NCBI GenBank assembly: GCA_016192705.1
Contig: JACPTQ010000066.1
Coordinates: 1 to 64,000, forward strand
Source of the DNA: Deltaproteobacteria bacterium
Lineage (GTDB): Bacteria; Myxococcota; JACPTQ01
Direction: 5' to 3'
DNA length: 64,000 nt
Shown here piece by piece: positions 8,733 to 16,196 of the stretch. Position numbers and translations under genes: made by a program. The notes under the pieces are model-generated. The model was not told the origin of the DNA, ran no database searches, and worked only from the letters and a program-made list of their open reading frames with translations. Numbering within the stretch: position 1 is the stretch's first letter; every line of letters starts with the position of its first letter.

Positions 8733-9775
8733 CGCCGCTTGTGCTCCTCGACGGCCAGCCGTTTGGCGTTCGATTGTTCGCACATCGACGCCGTCGGCGA
8801 AAGCAGCGTTTTTGTCACCTGCCATGAGTTCGCCATGCAAAAACTACAATACTTTGCGTTTTCGCACCGTTTGCAGTCTTCACGGTCCTTTCTCGCTATC
8901 TCGCGTATCTGCTTCAGAACGTCTGAACTCCTCCAAATATCAGCGAGCGGTCTTTGTCGAACATTGCCTGCCGAAAGGCCACCCATGAGCGCACACCCCT
9001 GAACATCGCCGATCGGGTTGATGTAAACGGTCGACCGCGCCGCGCCGCAATTGGCGCTGTCGTCAAATTTCGCGGCCGGCGCTTTGGCGAGCGCGTAGAG
9101 CGTCGACTCGTTCCACGGCTCGAGATAAACGTTCGGCAGCTCGCACGACGGTGTCGCCACGGAAAGCGTGTGCAGCTCGCCGCTGTAGGTCGGCTGGATC
9201 TGCGGCGAAATCTTGATCGGGATTTTTCGCGACTTGGCGAAGTCGGTGAGTTCTTTGGTGGAACCAAAATTGTATCGCGTCACGGGGCAGGCAAGCACAA
9301 CGCGAACGCCCGCCGCAACAAGAAGGTCGATGGCGTGAAGTGACTTTGCGTGCGAACCCGGAACGCGCGTAATTTTCTCGTGAACGCACGGGTCGATCGA
9401 ATAAAAGCTGATCTGCACTTCACTCACATGCCGCGCGAGCAGCATCGCAACGCGCGCTTCGTCGATGAAATTGCCGTGTGTGTAAAGCTTCGTGCAAAAC
9501 CGCAAGCGATCGGCGGCGGCAAGAATGTCGTCGAGGTCTTTTCGTAAAAAAACTTCGCCCCCTGAAAGCGTCAGGAAAAGTGTGCCGAGCGCCGCGAGGT
9601 CTTCGAGGACCTTGACCACTTCCACGGTCGACAACTCGGTGCCGCCGAATTGCGATGGGAGAATGCAGTGCTCGCAGATGAAGTTGCAGCGGTAGGTCGT
9701 ATCGATGTGCGCCGAGATCGGTACGTTGAGCGCACGCGCCTTCTGTGAGATGGCTTGGAGCGGCGTCATGGGCAT
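8636..9775 (-). CDS. Radical SAM/SPASM domain peptide-modifying enzyme
   Basis: The 379-residue product carries the radical SAM cluster motif CNFICEHC (Cys30, Cys34, Cys37) and the SAM-binding LSGGE (residues 70-74). Its SPASM domain has seven cysteines in canonical spacing (243, 261, 301, 304, 310, 313, 332). SPASM enzymes use extra 4Fe-4S clusters to install thioether or C-C crosslinks or to epimerise residues in RiPP precursors. It starts four bases after the PqqD gene, the usual coupling of leader-binding partner and enzyme. The last 31 or so residues (349-379, Glu/Gly/Pro-rich) are encoded by a palindromic repeat and are probably not part of the native fold. The substrate is inferred to be the 49-aa peptide. 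Confidence 0.9.
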   Translation of the reverse strand: MPMTPLQAISQKARALNVPISAHIDTTYRCNFICEHCILPSQFGGTELSTVEVVKVLEDLAALGTLFLTLSGGEVFLRKDLDDILAAADRLRFCTKLYTHGNFIDEARVAMLLARHVSEVQISFYSIDPCVHEKITRVPGSHAKSLHAIDLLVAAGVRVVLACPVTRYNFGSTKELTDFAKSRKIPIKISPQIQPTYSGELHTLSVATPSCELPNVYLEPWNESTLYALAKAPAAKFDDSANCGAARSTVYINPIGDVQGCALMGGLSAGNVRQRPLADIWRSSDVLKQIREIARKDREDCKRCENAKYCSFCMANSWQVTKTLLSPTASMCEQSNAKRLAVEEHKRRLPIFAAMADDPVGRQRGENGEGDGTEPEPDL

Positions 9776-9779
9776 CGGG

Positions 9780-10085
9780 TCACCCCCCTCCCTTCACCAG
9801 GACGCCCCGCGAGACCATCTCCGTCATGAGGTCGTCCACGTCTCGAAGAATCGCGTCGGGCGCCCCGCTAAACTCGGCCGTCAGCGTCGCCACAATCTCA
9901 TCGGTGGTCTTATCATTGAGCACAAGTTCCAAAATCCGCGTCGCAGTTCCGTTCAGGCGATGCGTCAATGCACCATCGCGCGTTATGAGAAAAGCTTCGC
10001 CGCCGATTTTCCGCCACGCGATGTCCGGGCTAAGTTCATAGCGACACCGACTCGCCGACGCTTGCGTTTTCTCACCCACCATCAT
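9780..10085 (-). CDS. PqqD-family RiPP leader-binding protein
   Basis: The 101-residue product matches the PqqD/RRE fold pattern: an N-terminal strand RYELSPDIAWRKIGGEAFLI, then LTHRLNGTATRILELVLNDKTTDEIVATLTAEF, and a C-terminal helix ending LMTEMVSRGVLVK. PqqD proteins bind the leader of a precursor peptide and present it to the radical SAM enzyme. The gene is immediately upstream of that enzyme. Two consecutive ATG codons (10085, 10082) could start it; GAAGG lies just upstream. It is not part of a PQQ operon: pqqA, pqqB and pqqC are absent. Confidence 0.85.
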   Translation of the reverse strand: MMVGEKTQASASRCRYELSPDIAWRKIGGEAFLITRDGALTHRLNGTATRILELVLNDKTTDEIVATLTAEFSGAPDAILRDVDDLMTEMVSRGVLVKGGG

Positions 10086-10517
10086 ACTCGACCTTCAGTA
10101 TTGCAAACGAACCCCTCAGATTCCAGTCGGAAACCCTTTGTTCCCCAGAAAGCGGAGGGGAGTCGCGTTGGTCGGGCAGGGTCTGGGTTCGCTCCGGCTC
10201 GCGGAAGTCCTCGGGTCTGATGTGACGTGCGAAACCGTGCAGCACCTATCAAACATTTTGAAGACCGCAATTCCATGATGTATCGGCACCTCATCCCCTG
10301 CGGACGCGAGCCGCCGCTCACCCAGCCCCTGTCCGACCCAACACCATCCCGCCGTTTTCCGGGAACGACACGGCAGAGGCTTGAGGGTGGACCGATCGCT
10401 CGCCGACACGCAGCGGTTGGGTTCTTCGCGGCGCCCTCAAGCCTAAGAATCGCCTCGCGGGTGCCTTGGCCACGGACTTGAGTCGAGTCGACCTGGTGTC
10501 GCGATCCAAGAGCCGAA
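10086..10517. other. Intergenic stretch without a recognised gene
   Basis: These 432 bases separate queA from the PqqD gene. Open frames here have poor composition and no convincing ribosome site. I saw no tRNA, terminator with a T-tract, or copy of the window's repeats. The promoter of the PqqD/radical SAM genes should be in this stretch on the minus strand, but I could not find a clear -35/-10 pair. Confidence 0.5.
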
Positions 10518-11546
10518 CTATAAAATAAGCATCGCGTCGCCATAGCTGTAAAACCGATACCCGTCCAAGATGGCGGCGTCGTACGCGCGGCGAACAAGGT
10601 CACGTCCGCCGAAGGCGTAAACGAGCGCGAGGAGCGTCGAGCGCGGCAAGTGGAAATTCGTAAGGAGCGCGTCGACCGTGCGAAAGGCGAATCCCGGGCG
10701 GATGAACAGCGTTGTTTCGGCTCCAGAGCAGGGCTGGACGCGGCCAGTCGCAGCTGCGGCCGACTCGAGGGCGCGAACGGTTGTCGTTCCGACGGCAACA
10801 ATGCGACCGCCAAGGGTTCGCGTTGTGTCGATCGCCGTGGCAACATCGGCCGGAATACTGAATCGTTCCAAGAGCATATGGTGGCCATCGAGCGATGGGG
10901 CGCGAATCGGAAGGAACGTGCCGGGACCGACGTGCAGAGTGACACAACTTATCTGTGGGCCTCGAGAGGCGATGCGTTCAATGAGCGCGGGCGTGAAATG
11001 AAGGCCAGCCGTGGGTGCGGCGACGGAGCCGTTTTCGCGCGCGTAGACCGTTTGGTAACCGGTGCGGTCGGATGGGGCGTCGGGGCGCGCGATGTAAGGC
11101 GGAAGCGGGATGTGTCCCACTCGTTCGAGCCAGGCGATGGGGTCGTTAGAAGGGTCAAGCGTCAGGCGGAAGAGGCCGTTGTCGAAGGGCGCGATGATGG
11201 TCGCCGTGCGGCTTTCCGGGAGTTGAAGTCGTGTGCCCGTGCGAAGGCGCTTGCCGCCCAGCATCGCGGTGACGATGGGCGACTCGGCGAAATCGCAAAA
11301 CAAAACTGAGACGGCGCCGCCGGAAGCGGCCTTGCGACCCTCGACGCGAGCGGGAAAAACGCGGCTGTCGTTCACAACGAGGCGGTCTGTTGGCGCGAGG
11401 AGGTCGTGAAGATCCCGGACGTGATGATGCGCAAGGCGGCCGGACCCGCGGTCGACGACAAGGAGGCGCGCGGAGTCGCGGGGGCTCGCGGGGTGCGCGG
11501 CGATGCGATCGGGCGGTAGGTCGTAGTCGAGTTCGTCGAGGCGCAT
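10518..11546 (-). CDS. queA: tRNA S-adenosylmethionine ribosyltransferase-isomerase QueA
   Basis: The 342-residue product matches QueA along its full usual length: MRLDELDYDLPPDRIA at the N-terminus, LVVNDSRVFPARV, GHIPLPPYI, the APTAGLHFTP motif, VTLHVGPGTF, and LLTNFHLPRSTLL near the C-terminus. QueA transfers and isomerises the ribosyl group of SAM onto 7-aminomethyl-7-deazaguanine at the tRNA wobble position to make epoxyqueuosine. It is a cytoplasmic enzyme. The gene is divergent from the kinase-like gene; no other queuosine gene is in the window. Confidence 0.97.
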   Translation of the reverse strand: MRLDELDYDLPPDRIAAHPASPRDSARLLVVDRGSGRLAHHHVRDLHDLLAPTDRLVVNDSRVFPARVEGRKAASGGAVSVLFCDFAESPIVTAMLGGKRLRTGTRLQLPESRTATIIAPFDNGLFRLTLDPSNDPIAWLERVGHIPLPPYIARPDAPSDRTGYQTVYARENGSVAAPTAGLHFTPALIERIASRGPQISCVTLHVGPGTFLPIRAPSLDGHHMLLERFSIPADVATAIDTTRTLGGRIVAVGTTTVRALESAAAATGRVQPCSGAETTLFIRPGFAFRTVDALLTNFHLPRSTLLALVYAFGGRDLVRRAYDAAILDGYRFYSYGDAMLIL

Positions 11547-11640
11547 GGCGCATCGGATTATAGCCTCACCGAGGCGTGTGATGATTGACTGTCAACTGTC
11601 GACTATCGCCTGCTGGCTGTCCTGTCGTATCTTCGCTCGC

Positions 11641-12654
11641 GTGGCGGTGCCGAAAATAAAGGTTGGATCGAAGCTCCCCGGGGATCGATGGACCGTTGAG
11701 GACTTGTTCGCCGAGGGGCGGCGCTATCGTCTGTACGCGGGCTCGGACGGACACCTCGACGGAAAGCGCGTCGCGATCAAGGTGCCGCGTGCGGTGGACG
11801 CTTGGGCAACCGCCGATTCGGCGCGGGCCGTGTTCGAGGTGGAGGGTGAGTTCTTGACCTGTCCGACGGCGCTCATCCCTGAGCCGCTTGATTTTCTCGA
11901 TGTGGACGGATGGCCAGTGCTCGTCACAGAGTTTATTTCGGGTGACCCGCTCGCTGCGCAAATCAAGGCGGGGCGTGAAATTGGGGTGGTTCGCGCGATC
12001 GCCGTCGTGCGCGAGCTCCTTGCGTTTGCGACCGAGATACGGGCGCGCGGCTTTGTCTTTGGCGATTTCTCGCCGGACCACGTGCTTTTGGGGCTCGACG
12101 ATGTGGTGCATGTCGTTGGCACGGGGAACGCCGTTCGCATAACTGAAGGCGATGCCCAACGAGACATCGTATCGCTGGGTCAGCTTCTTGCGACGCTGGC
12201 GCCGGACGCCCCGCCCGCAGTCGAACGGATTGCCGAGCGAGCCACCGCGGCCGAAGTGAACCTCGCCGACTTCGCGCGCGCCTTGGCATCGCTTAGAATC
12301 GAAGTTGCGCGTCCAGCTCCGGTTGTGCGAAAGCCGGTGTCGGTAGCGGAGGCGGGTGCGGGAGCGGTATCGGAGGCGGCAGCGGTTGCGGGCGCGGGTA
12401 CCGGTGCGGGACGCCGGCACGGGTTTTTTGGGGTCGGCACTCGTACGCGCGCTCATTTCGGGCGGGCATTCCGTTCGCGTACTCGCGCGACCACGTTCGG
12501 ATCGCCGCGCCCTTACAGGAATCGCGGTCGACATTGTCGAAGGCGACCTTCGCGACGCCGGCAGCCTCGCGCGTGCCGTTGCGGGCACCGACGTCGTTTT
12601 CCACGCGGCGGGCCTTTACGCGCTTTGGGTTCGCGACGAGTCCGAGTTTTTTGA
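11641..12654 (+). CDS. Protein-kinase-fold protein, probable pseudokinase; C-terminus unreliable
   Basis: The first 250 or so residues follow a Ser/Thr kinase fold: GKRVAIKVPRA resembles the VAIK strand with its lysine, VTEFISGDPL the hinge, and FVFGDFSPDHVLL the catalytic loop with its Asp. The DFG metal-binding Asp is missing (VVHVVGTGNA), so it may be a pseudokinase. Start GTG 11641 is chosen because the open frame before it lacks family resemblance. From about 12340 the frame enters Ala/Gly low complexity. After 12410 it reads Arg-rich shadow of the epimerase frame, so the true end is uncertain and a frameshift is likely near 12400. Confidence 0.6.
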   Translation: MAVPKIKVGSKLPGDRWTVEDLFAEGRRYRLYAGSDGHLDGKRVAIKVPRAVDAWATADSARAVFEVEGEFLTCPTALIPEPLDFLDVDGWPVLVTEFISGDPLAAQIKAGREIGVVRAIAVVRELLAFATEIRARGFVFGDFSPDHVLLGLDDVVHVVGTGNAVRITEGDAQRDIVSLGQLLATLAPDAPPAVERIAERATAAEVNLADFARALASLRIEVARPAPVVRKPVSVAEAGAGAVSEAAAVAGAGTGAGRRHGFFGVGTRTRAHFGRAFRSRTRATTFGSPRPYRNRGRHCRRRPSRRRQPRACRCGHRRRFPRGGPLRALGSRRVRVF

Positions 12655-13390
12655 CGTCAATGTGCGTGGTGCTGAGGCGCTCATGCGTGCCGCACGCGAC
12701 GCCCGAGTCTCGCGCATCGTTCACACGAGCACCACGGCGACGGTTGGCGTTGAAGCGAACGGCGCTCCGGCGACGGAAGAGACGCGCTTCAATCTCGCTG
12801 AGTACAACGAGCCGTACACCAACTCGAAACGCGAAGGGGAAGCGCGCGTGCTCGCCATGGCGAAAGATGGGTTGCCCGTCGTGGTCGTGAATCCGTCGGC
12901 GCCCGTCGGAGAGTGGGATTGGAAACCGACACCAACCGGCGAGCTGGTCGTGAAGTTTATGAAGCGCCAAATTCCGTTCTATTCGCAAGGCGGGCTGTCA
13001 CCGGTTGACGTCGCGGATGTCGTGCGCGGGCATCTGCTTGCGCTCGAGCGCGGGCGCGTGGGCGAGCGCTACATCTTGGCGGGCGAAGACATGACGTACA
13101 AAGAGATTTTCGAATCGCTTGCGGACGTGACGGGATTGCGGGCGCCGCTTCTTCCGGCTCCGCCCCCGCTCGTCAACGCGACGGGATGGGCGATGTCGGT
13201 TTTCTCGCGCGCGACGGGCCTTCGCGTTCCGCTCACGCAAGCGGCGGCGCGGCTTGCGTCGGTCAACATGTTCTTTTCGAGCGAGAAAGCGAAGCGCGAT
13301 CTCGGCTACACCATTTCACCGCTCCGTGGACGCGGCGGAGCACTTTCTCGCGCGTGCACCTGGTATCGCGGGAACGGGTACGTGAAGTAA
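12404..13390 (+). CDS. NAD-dependent epimerase, hopanoid-associated (HpnA-like), disturbed N-terminus
   Basis: The 328-residue extended SDR protein has GTGFLGSALVRAL, DIVEGDLRDAGSLARAV, VFHAAGLYALW and the TSTTATVG active-site region. The catalytic Tyr-x3-Lys (YTNSK) and VVVNPSAPVG follow, as in HpnA sugar epimerases. The expected first strand (a VLVTGGTG-type sequence) is replaced by RVPVRDAGTG, losing the first glycine of the nucleotide-binding motif. The start lies in Gly/Ala-coding low-complexity DNA that is shared with the preceding kinase-like frame. Start candidates are GTG 12404 or GTG 12356. The C-terminal PLRGRGG segment also looks locally out of frame. Sequence errors or decay are both possible. 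Confidence 0.75.
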   Translation: MRDAGTGFLGSALVRALISGGHSVRVLARPRSDRRALTGIAVDIVEGDLRDAGSLARAVAGTDVVFHAAGLYALWVRDESEFFDVNVRGAEALMRAARDARVSRIVHTSTTATVGVEANGAPATEETRFNLAEYNEPYTNSKREGEARVLAMAKDGLPVVVVNPSAPVGEWDWKPTPTGELVVKFMKRQIPFYSQGGLSPVDVADVVRGHLLALERGRVGERYILAGEDMTYKEIFESLADVTGLRAPLLPAPPPLVNATGWAMSVFSRATGLRVPLTQAAARLASVNMFFSSEKAKRDLGYTISPLRGRGGALSRACTWYRGNGYVK

Positions 13391-13392
13391 CC

Positions 13393-13983
13393 GTGCCGCT
13401 GTCCGAGCGATTCGATGAGGCGCTCGTGTTCGCGGCGCGGCTTCATGCTGAGCAAAAACGCAAGGGAACAAACATCCCGTACATCGCGCACCTTTTGTCG
13501 GTTGCGGCAATTGTGCTTGAAGACGGCGGCTCCGAGGACGAAGCGATCGCTGCCCTCTTGCACGATGCGGTCGAGGATCAGGGTGGCCGCGCAACGCGGA
13601 ACTTGATTCGGGAGAATTTTGGCGAGCGCGTCGCCGAGATTGTCGATGGCTGCACCGACGCTGTGGGGTTTCCAAAGCCGCCCTGGCGCGCACGCAAGGA
13701 GCGGTACGTCGCGCATATTCGCGAGGCGCCGCCTGACGTGCGTCGCGTATCGGCGGCCGACAAACTTCACAATGCGCGGGCGATTCTCGCCGACTATCGT
13801 GTGATCGGCGACGCCCTTTGGAAACGCTTTTCGGGAGGGAAAGACGGATCGCTTTGGTACTACCGCGCGCTCATCGACGCGTTTCGAACACACGCCCCAA
13901 CGCCCGTCGTCGACGAACTCGATCGCGTTGTGCGTGAAATTGAAGCCCTGAGCGAGATTCCGGCGACGTCACCGCGGCGATGA
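13393..13983 (+). CDS. HD-domain phosphohydrolase, RelA/SpoT hydrolase-like
   Basis: The 196-residue product has the HD signature: YIAHLLSVAAIVLEDG, then AIAALLHDAVEDQGG with the metal-binding His-Asp, and a later AADKLHNARAIL motif typical of SpoT-like small (p)ppGpp hydrolases and related HD enzymes. It has no synthetase domain, so it may be a small alarmone hydrolase (Mesh1-like) or another phosphohydrolase. GTG 13393 lies two bases after the epimerase stop. Its end overlaps the archease start by four bases (ATGA), indicating coupling. Confidence 0.85.
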   Translation: MPLSERFDEALVFAARLHAEQKRKGTNIPYIAHLLSVAAIVLEDGGSEDEAIAALLHDAVEDQGGRATRNLIRENFGERVAEIVDGCTDAVGFPKPPWRARKERYVAHIREAPPDVRRVSAADKLHNARAILADYRVIGDALWKRFSGGKDGSLWYYRALIDAFRTHAPTPVVDELDRVVREIEALSEIPATSPRR

Positions 13984-14396
13984 CTTTAGGAACGCACGAA
14001 CTCATCGATCACACCGGCGATCTCGCGATCCGCGTGACGGCGCCGTCGTTTGACGCGCTCCTTGAAACGGCCGCGCTGGCCTTGTTTGAGTTGCTGCTCG
14101 ACGATCGAACAACCGTCGACGCGCGAACGTCGGTCGATATCCCGATCGACAACGCCCAATCCGAAGAGGTGCGCCTGAAGGGTCTCCTGTCGGAACTGCT
14201 TTATCGCTTTGAAGTCGACCGGTTCGTTCTCGCAAACATCACCATTGAATCCGCGCTTGCGCATTGCATGGGTGAGCGCTTCGATCCCGCGCGACATTCC
14301 CGCACGCGGTCGATCAAGGCGGTCACGTATCATGGCCTCGCTGTCACGCGCGACGATGCGGGAGGTTGCTCGGCCGCGATCGTGTTCGATATTTGA
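13980..14396 (+). CDS. Archease (SHS2-fold RNA-ligase activator)
   Basis: The 138-residue product fits archease: HELIDHTGDLAIRVTAPSFDALLETAALALFELL at the start, RLKGLLSELLYRFEVDRFV in the middle and IKAVTYHGLAV near the end, including the Asp-containing HTGDLA metal site. Archease accelerates guanylylation and turnover of the RNA ligase RtcB in RNA repair. No rtcB is visible in this window, so its partner must be elsewhere. It is translationally coupled to the HD hydrolase upstream and convergent with the DJ-1 gene. Confidence 0.9.
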   Translation: MTLGTHELIDHTGDLAIRVTAPSFDALLETAALALFELLLDDRTTVDARTSVDIPIDNAQSEEVRLKGLLSELLYRFEVDRFVLANITIESALAHCMGERFDPARHSRTRSIKAVTYHGLAVTRDDAGGCSAAIVFDI

Positions 14397-14401
14397 TTGG
14401 C

Positions 14402-15157
14402 TTATCGCGCTTCCAAGAGATGCAGAAAGCGTCGCGTAAACAAATAGGCATCGCCCGGCCAGCGCGCTGAGATGTAGCGTCCGTCTTCGACAGCAAACGC
14501 GGGGGTGTCGTCGTCCGCGGTTCCACGCGCCATCATCGTTCGCGGGCCGCGCACGAACTGGGTTGCTGGCGCATCGAGCGCCGCGCGCACCTCGTCTTCG
14601 ACATAGGCGGGGTACGTGCGAAAGTATCGACCGCGCCGCCAAAACGTTGCGAGGTATGCGTTTCGCTCCATATATTTTGGGAGGCAGGTCGTTTGTGAGC
14701 CGGCGATAACGCTTTTGCCGGTATTGGGATCCGACGTTCGCGCGAGCACGAGAACGCCATGGCAAATCGCGGCGATGGGTCGATCGAGCGTCCAAAACGC
14801 GGCGACTTTCGATTGGAGCACCCGGCTCTCTAGGTATTGCTTCATCCCGGGCGCGTGGCCGCCGGGGAGAATGAGCCCGTCGAAGGCGTCGGGATCGATC
14901 TCGGACCAGGCGATGGTCTTCGCCCACGAGGGCGATTCGGTCAGTTCGCGGTAAAATTCTTTCGGCTCTGGCGCGGCGCCGAGCTGACCAAACACAACAC
15001 CGGACAAAAGAAGCGGATCGGCCGCGGGGACTGTTCCCGCGCGCTCGGTTGCGAAAACCACGCAGTGCCCAGCGCGCGTCAACAGGCGCCACGGCACGGC
15101 AACTTCCGTGACGTCGAAGTCGCGGTCGGGCAAGGGGATAAGAACGATTTTCGCCAT
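14402..15157 (-). CDS. DJ-1/PfpI family protein
   Basis: The 251-residue product shows the DJ-1/PfpI glutamine-amidotransferase-like fold: MAKIVLIPLPDRDFDVTEVAVPW, DGLILPGGHAPGMKQYL, and the nucleophile elbow AAICHGVLVLAR with its Cys. Members are glyoxalases, chaperones or proteases; the exact activity cannot be told. ATG 15157 is preferred over an upstream ATG at 15250 because the extra residues would overlap the dipeptidase gene. It lies 13 bases behind the dipeptidase gene in an ftsK-dipeptidase-DJ-1 row. Confidence 0.88.
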   Translation of the reverse strand: MAKIVLIPLPDRDFDVTEVAVPWRLLTRAGHCVVFATERAGTVPAADPLLLSGVVFGQLGAAPEPKEFYRELTESPSWAKTIAWSEIDPDAFDGLILPGGHAPGMKQYLESRVLQSKVAAFWTLDRPIAAICHGVLVLARTSDPNTGKSVIAGSQTTCLPKYMERNAYLATFWRRGRYFRTYPAYVEDEVRAALDAPATQFVRGPRTMMARGTADDDTPAFAVEDGRYISARWPGDAYLFTRRFLHLLEAR

Positions 15158-15170
15158 GCGGGATGTGTGA

Positions 15171-16196
15171 TTAAGGACCGGCCGCTGGCATTGGGTCAAG
15201 GCGCTCAAGGACGCGAAGGACATTTTTTTGGAAGATGCGCGAGATGTCATCCGCGGAAAAGCCGGACTTGCGCAGCGCCGTACGAAGTTTTTTGAACGAC
15301 GCGGCGTTCGGAAGGCCGGTCGGCGTCACAATCATCCCGTCGTAATCGCTTCCGATGGCGATGGCGTCGATCCCGGCGACGCGCTTCATGTGCGCAAGTT
15401 GCAGAACGATGTCGGCGAGTGAGGCGCGGCCGCGACGACCGCAACGGACGTGCGGCCCATGGAACGTCAGGCCGACGACTCCGCCACGCGACGCGATGAG
15501 GCGAAGGCTGTCGTCGGTCAAGTTGCGGTGATGGCGGCAAAGTGCGCGGCTTGCGGTGTGCGATGCGATGGGAGGTTGACGCGAGATCCGTGTGACATCG
15601 CGAAGCGTCGCGGCGCTCGCGTGCGCGGTGTCGATGAGAACGCCGAGCTCGTCGGCCAGTGCGACGAGCCGTTCGCCGAGCTTTGTCAGCCCGCGTCCGT
15701 TTTCGCCGCGGGTCCTCCTCGCCGCTTCATCAACATCGCTCTCGGCAAAGGCGTTTGAATTCGTCCAGGTGAGGCCGAGCGCGACAAGGCCGCGGGCGCG
15801 CCAAACACGAAGTCGTTCGGGATCGTCGCCGAGCGCGTGCGCACCCTCGATTGCGAGAAGCGCAACACGTTTCCCGGCCGCCCAGGCCGCGCGAATCTCC
15901 GCGGCGTTTCGCGCTTGCACAACCGCTCCCTTTGTTTCAGCGAGCATCCGCTTGAAGGCAGCGTACGCCCGCTCGGCGTACGAAACGTGGTCGCGCGCCC
16001 GTGCTGGGACCCAGATCGCAAAGAACGCCGCACCGACGTCGCCGGCGGCCATCGTCGCAAGATTGACGTCGGCCGCGCGTCCTCTGAGACGCCGCCCGTG
16101 TGCGAACACCTGGTGAACTGTGTCGACGTGCAGATCGATGAGAGTCGCGTCGTTTGCGGCAAGGGCGAAGCAAAGCGCGGTCCAGATTGGCATCAA
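15171..16196 (-). CDS. Membrane dipeptidase (peptidase family M19)
   Basis: The 341-residue product carries the M19 zinc-ligand motifs: DLHVDTVHQ (His23, Asp25), LLAIEGAHAL with the bridging Glu, IASHTASRAL, CRHHRNLTDD and AIGSDYDG. It resembles renal dipeptidase, which hydrolyses dipeptides including those with D-residues. A short hydrophobic N-terminus (IWTALCFALAAN) may be an export signal, so location is uncertain. Its ATG overlaps the ftsK stop by four bases. Confidence 0.93.
   Translation of the reverse strand: MMPIWTALCFALAANDATLIDLHVDTVHQVFAHGRRLRGRAADVNLATMAAGDVGAAFFAIWVPARARDHVSYAERAYAAFKRMLAETKGAVVQARNAAEIRAAWAAGKRVALLAIEGAHALGDDPERLRVWRARGLVALGLTWTNSNAFAESDVDEAARRTRGENGRGLTKLGERLVALADELGVLIDTAHASAATLRDVTRISRQPPIASHTASRALCRHHRNLTDDSLRLIASRGGVVGLTFHGPHVRCGRRGRASLADIVLQLAHMKRVAGIDAIAIGSDYDGMIVTPTGLPNAASFKKLRTALRKSGFSADDISRIFQKNVLRVLERLDPMPAAGP

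Noticed and set aside
1-10085. Lasso-peptide biosynthesis locus
   Set aside because: No asparagine-synthetase-like cyclase or transglutaminase-like protease is present, and the precursor lacks the Gly1...Asp/Glu8-9 core layout.
9780-10085. PQQ biosynthesis
   Set aside because: PqqD occurs without pqqA, pqqB, pqqC or pqqE-like context, and the precursor lacks the Glu-x3-Tyr motif of PqqA.
10082-10274. 64-codon minus-strand frame ending in ATGA overlap with the PqqD gene (starts MELRSSKCLIG)
   Set aside because: Overlap with the next start is attractive, but ribosome site spacing is poor, composition is Arg/Pro-rich as in shadow frames, and no leader motif or conserved pattern is seen.
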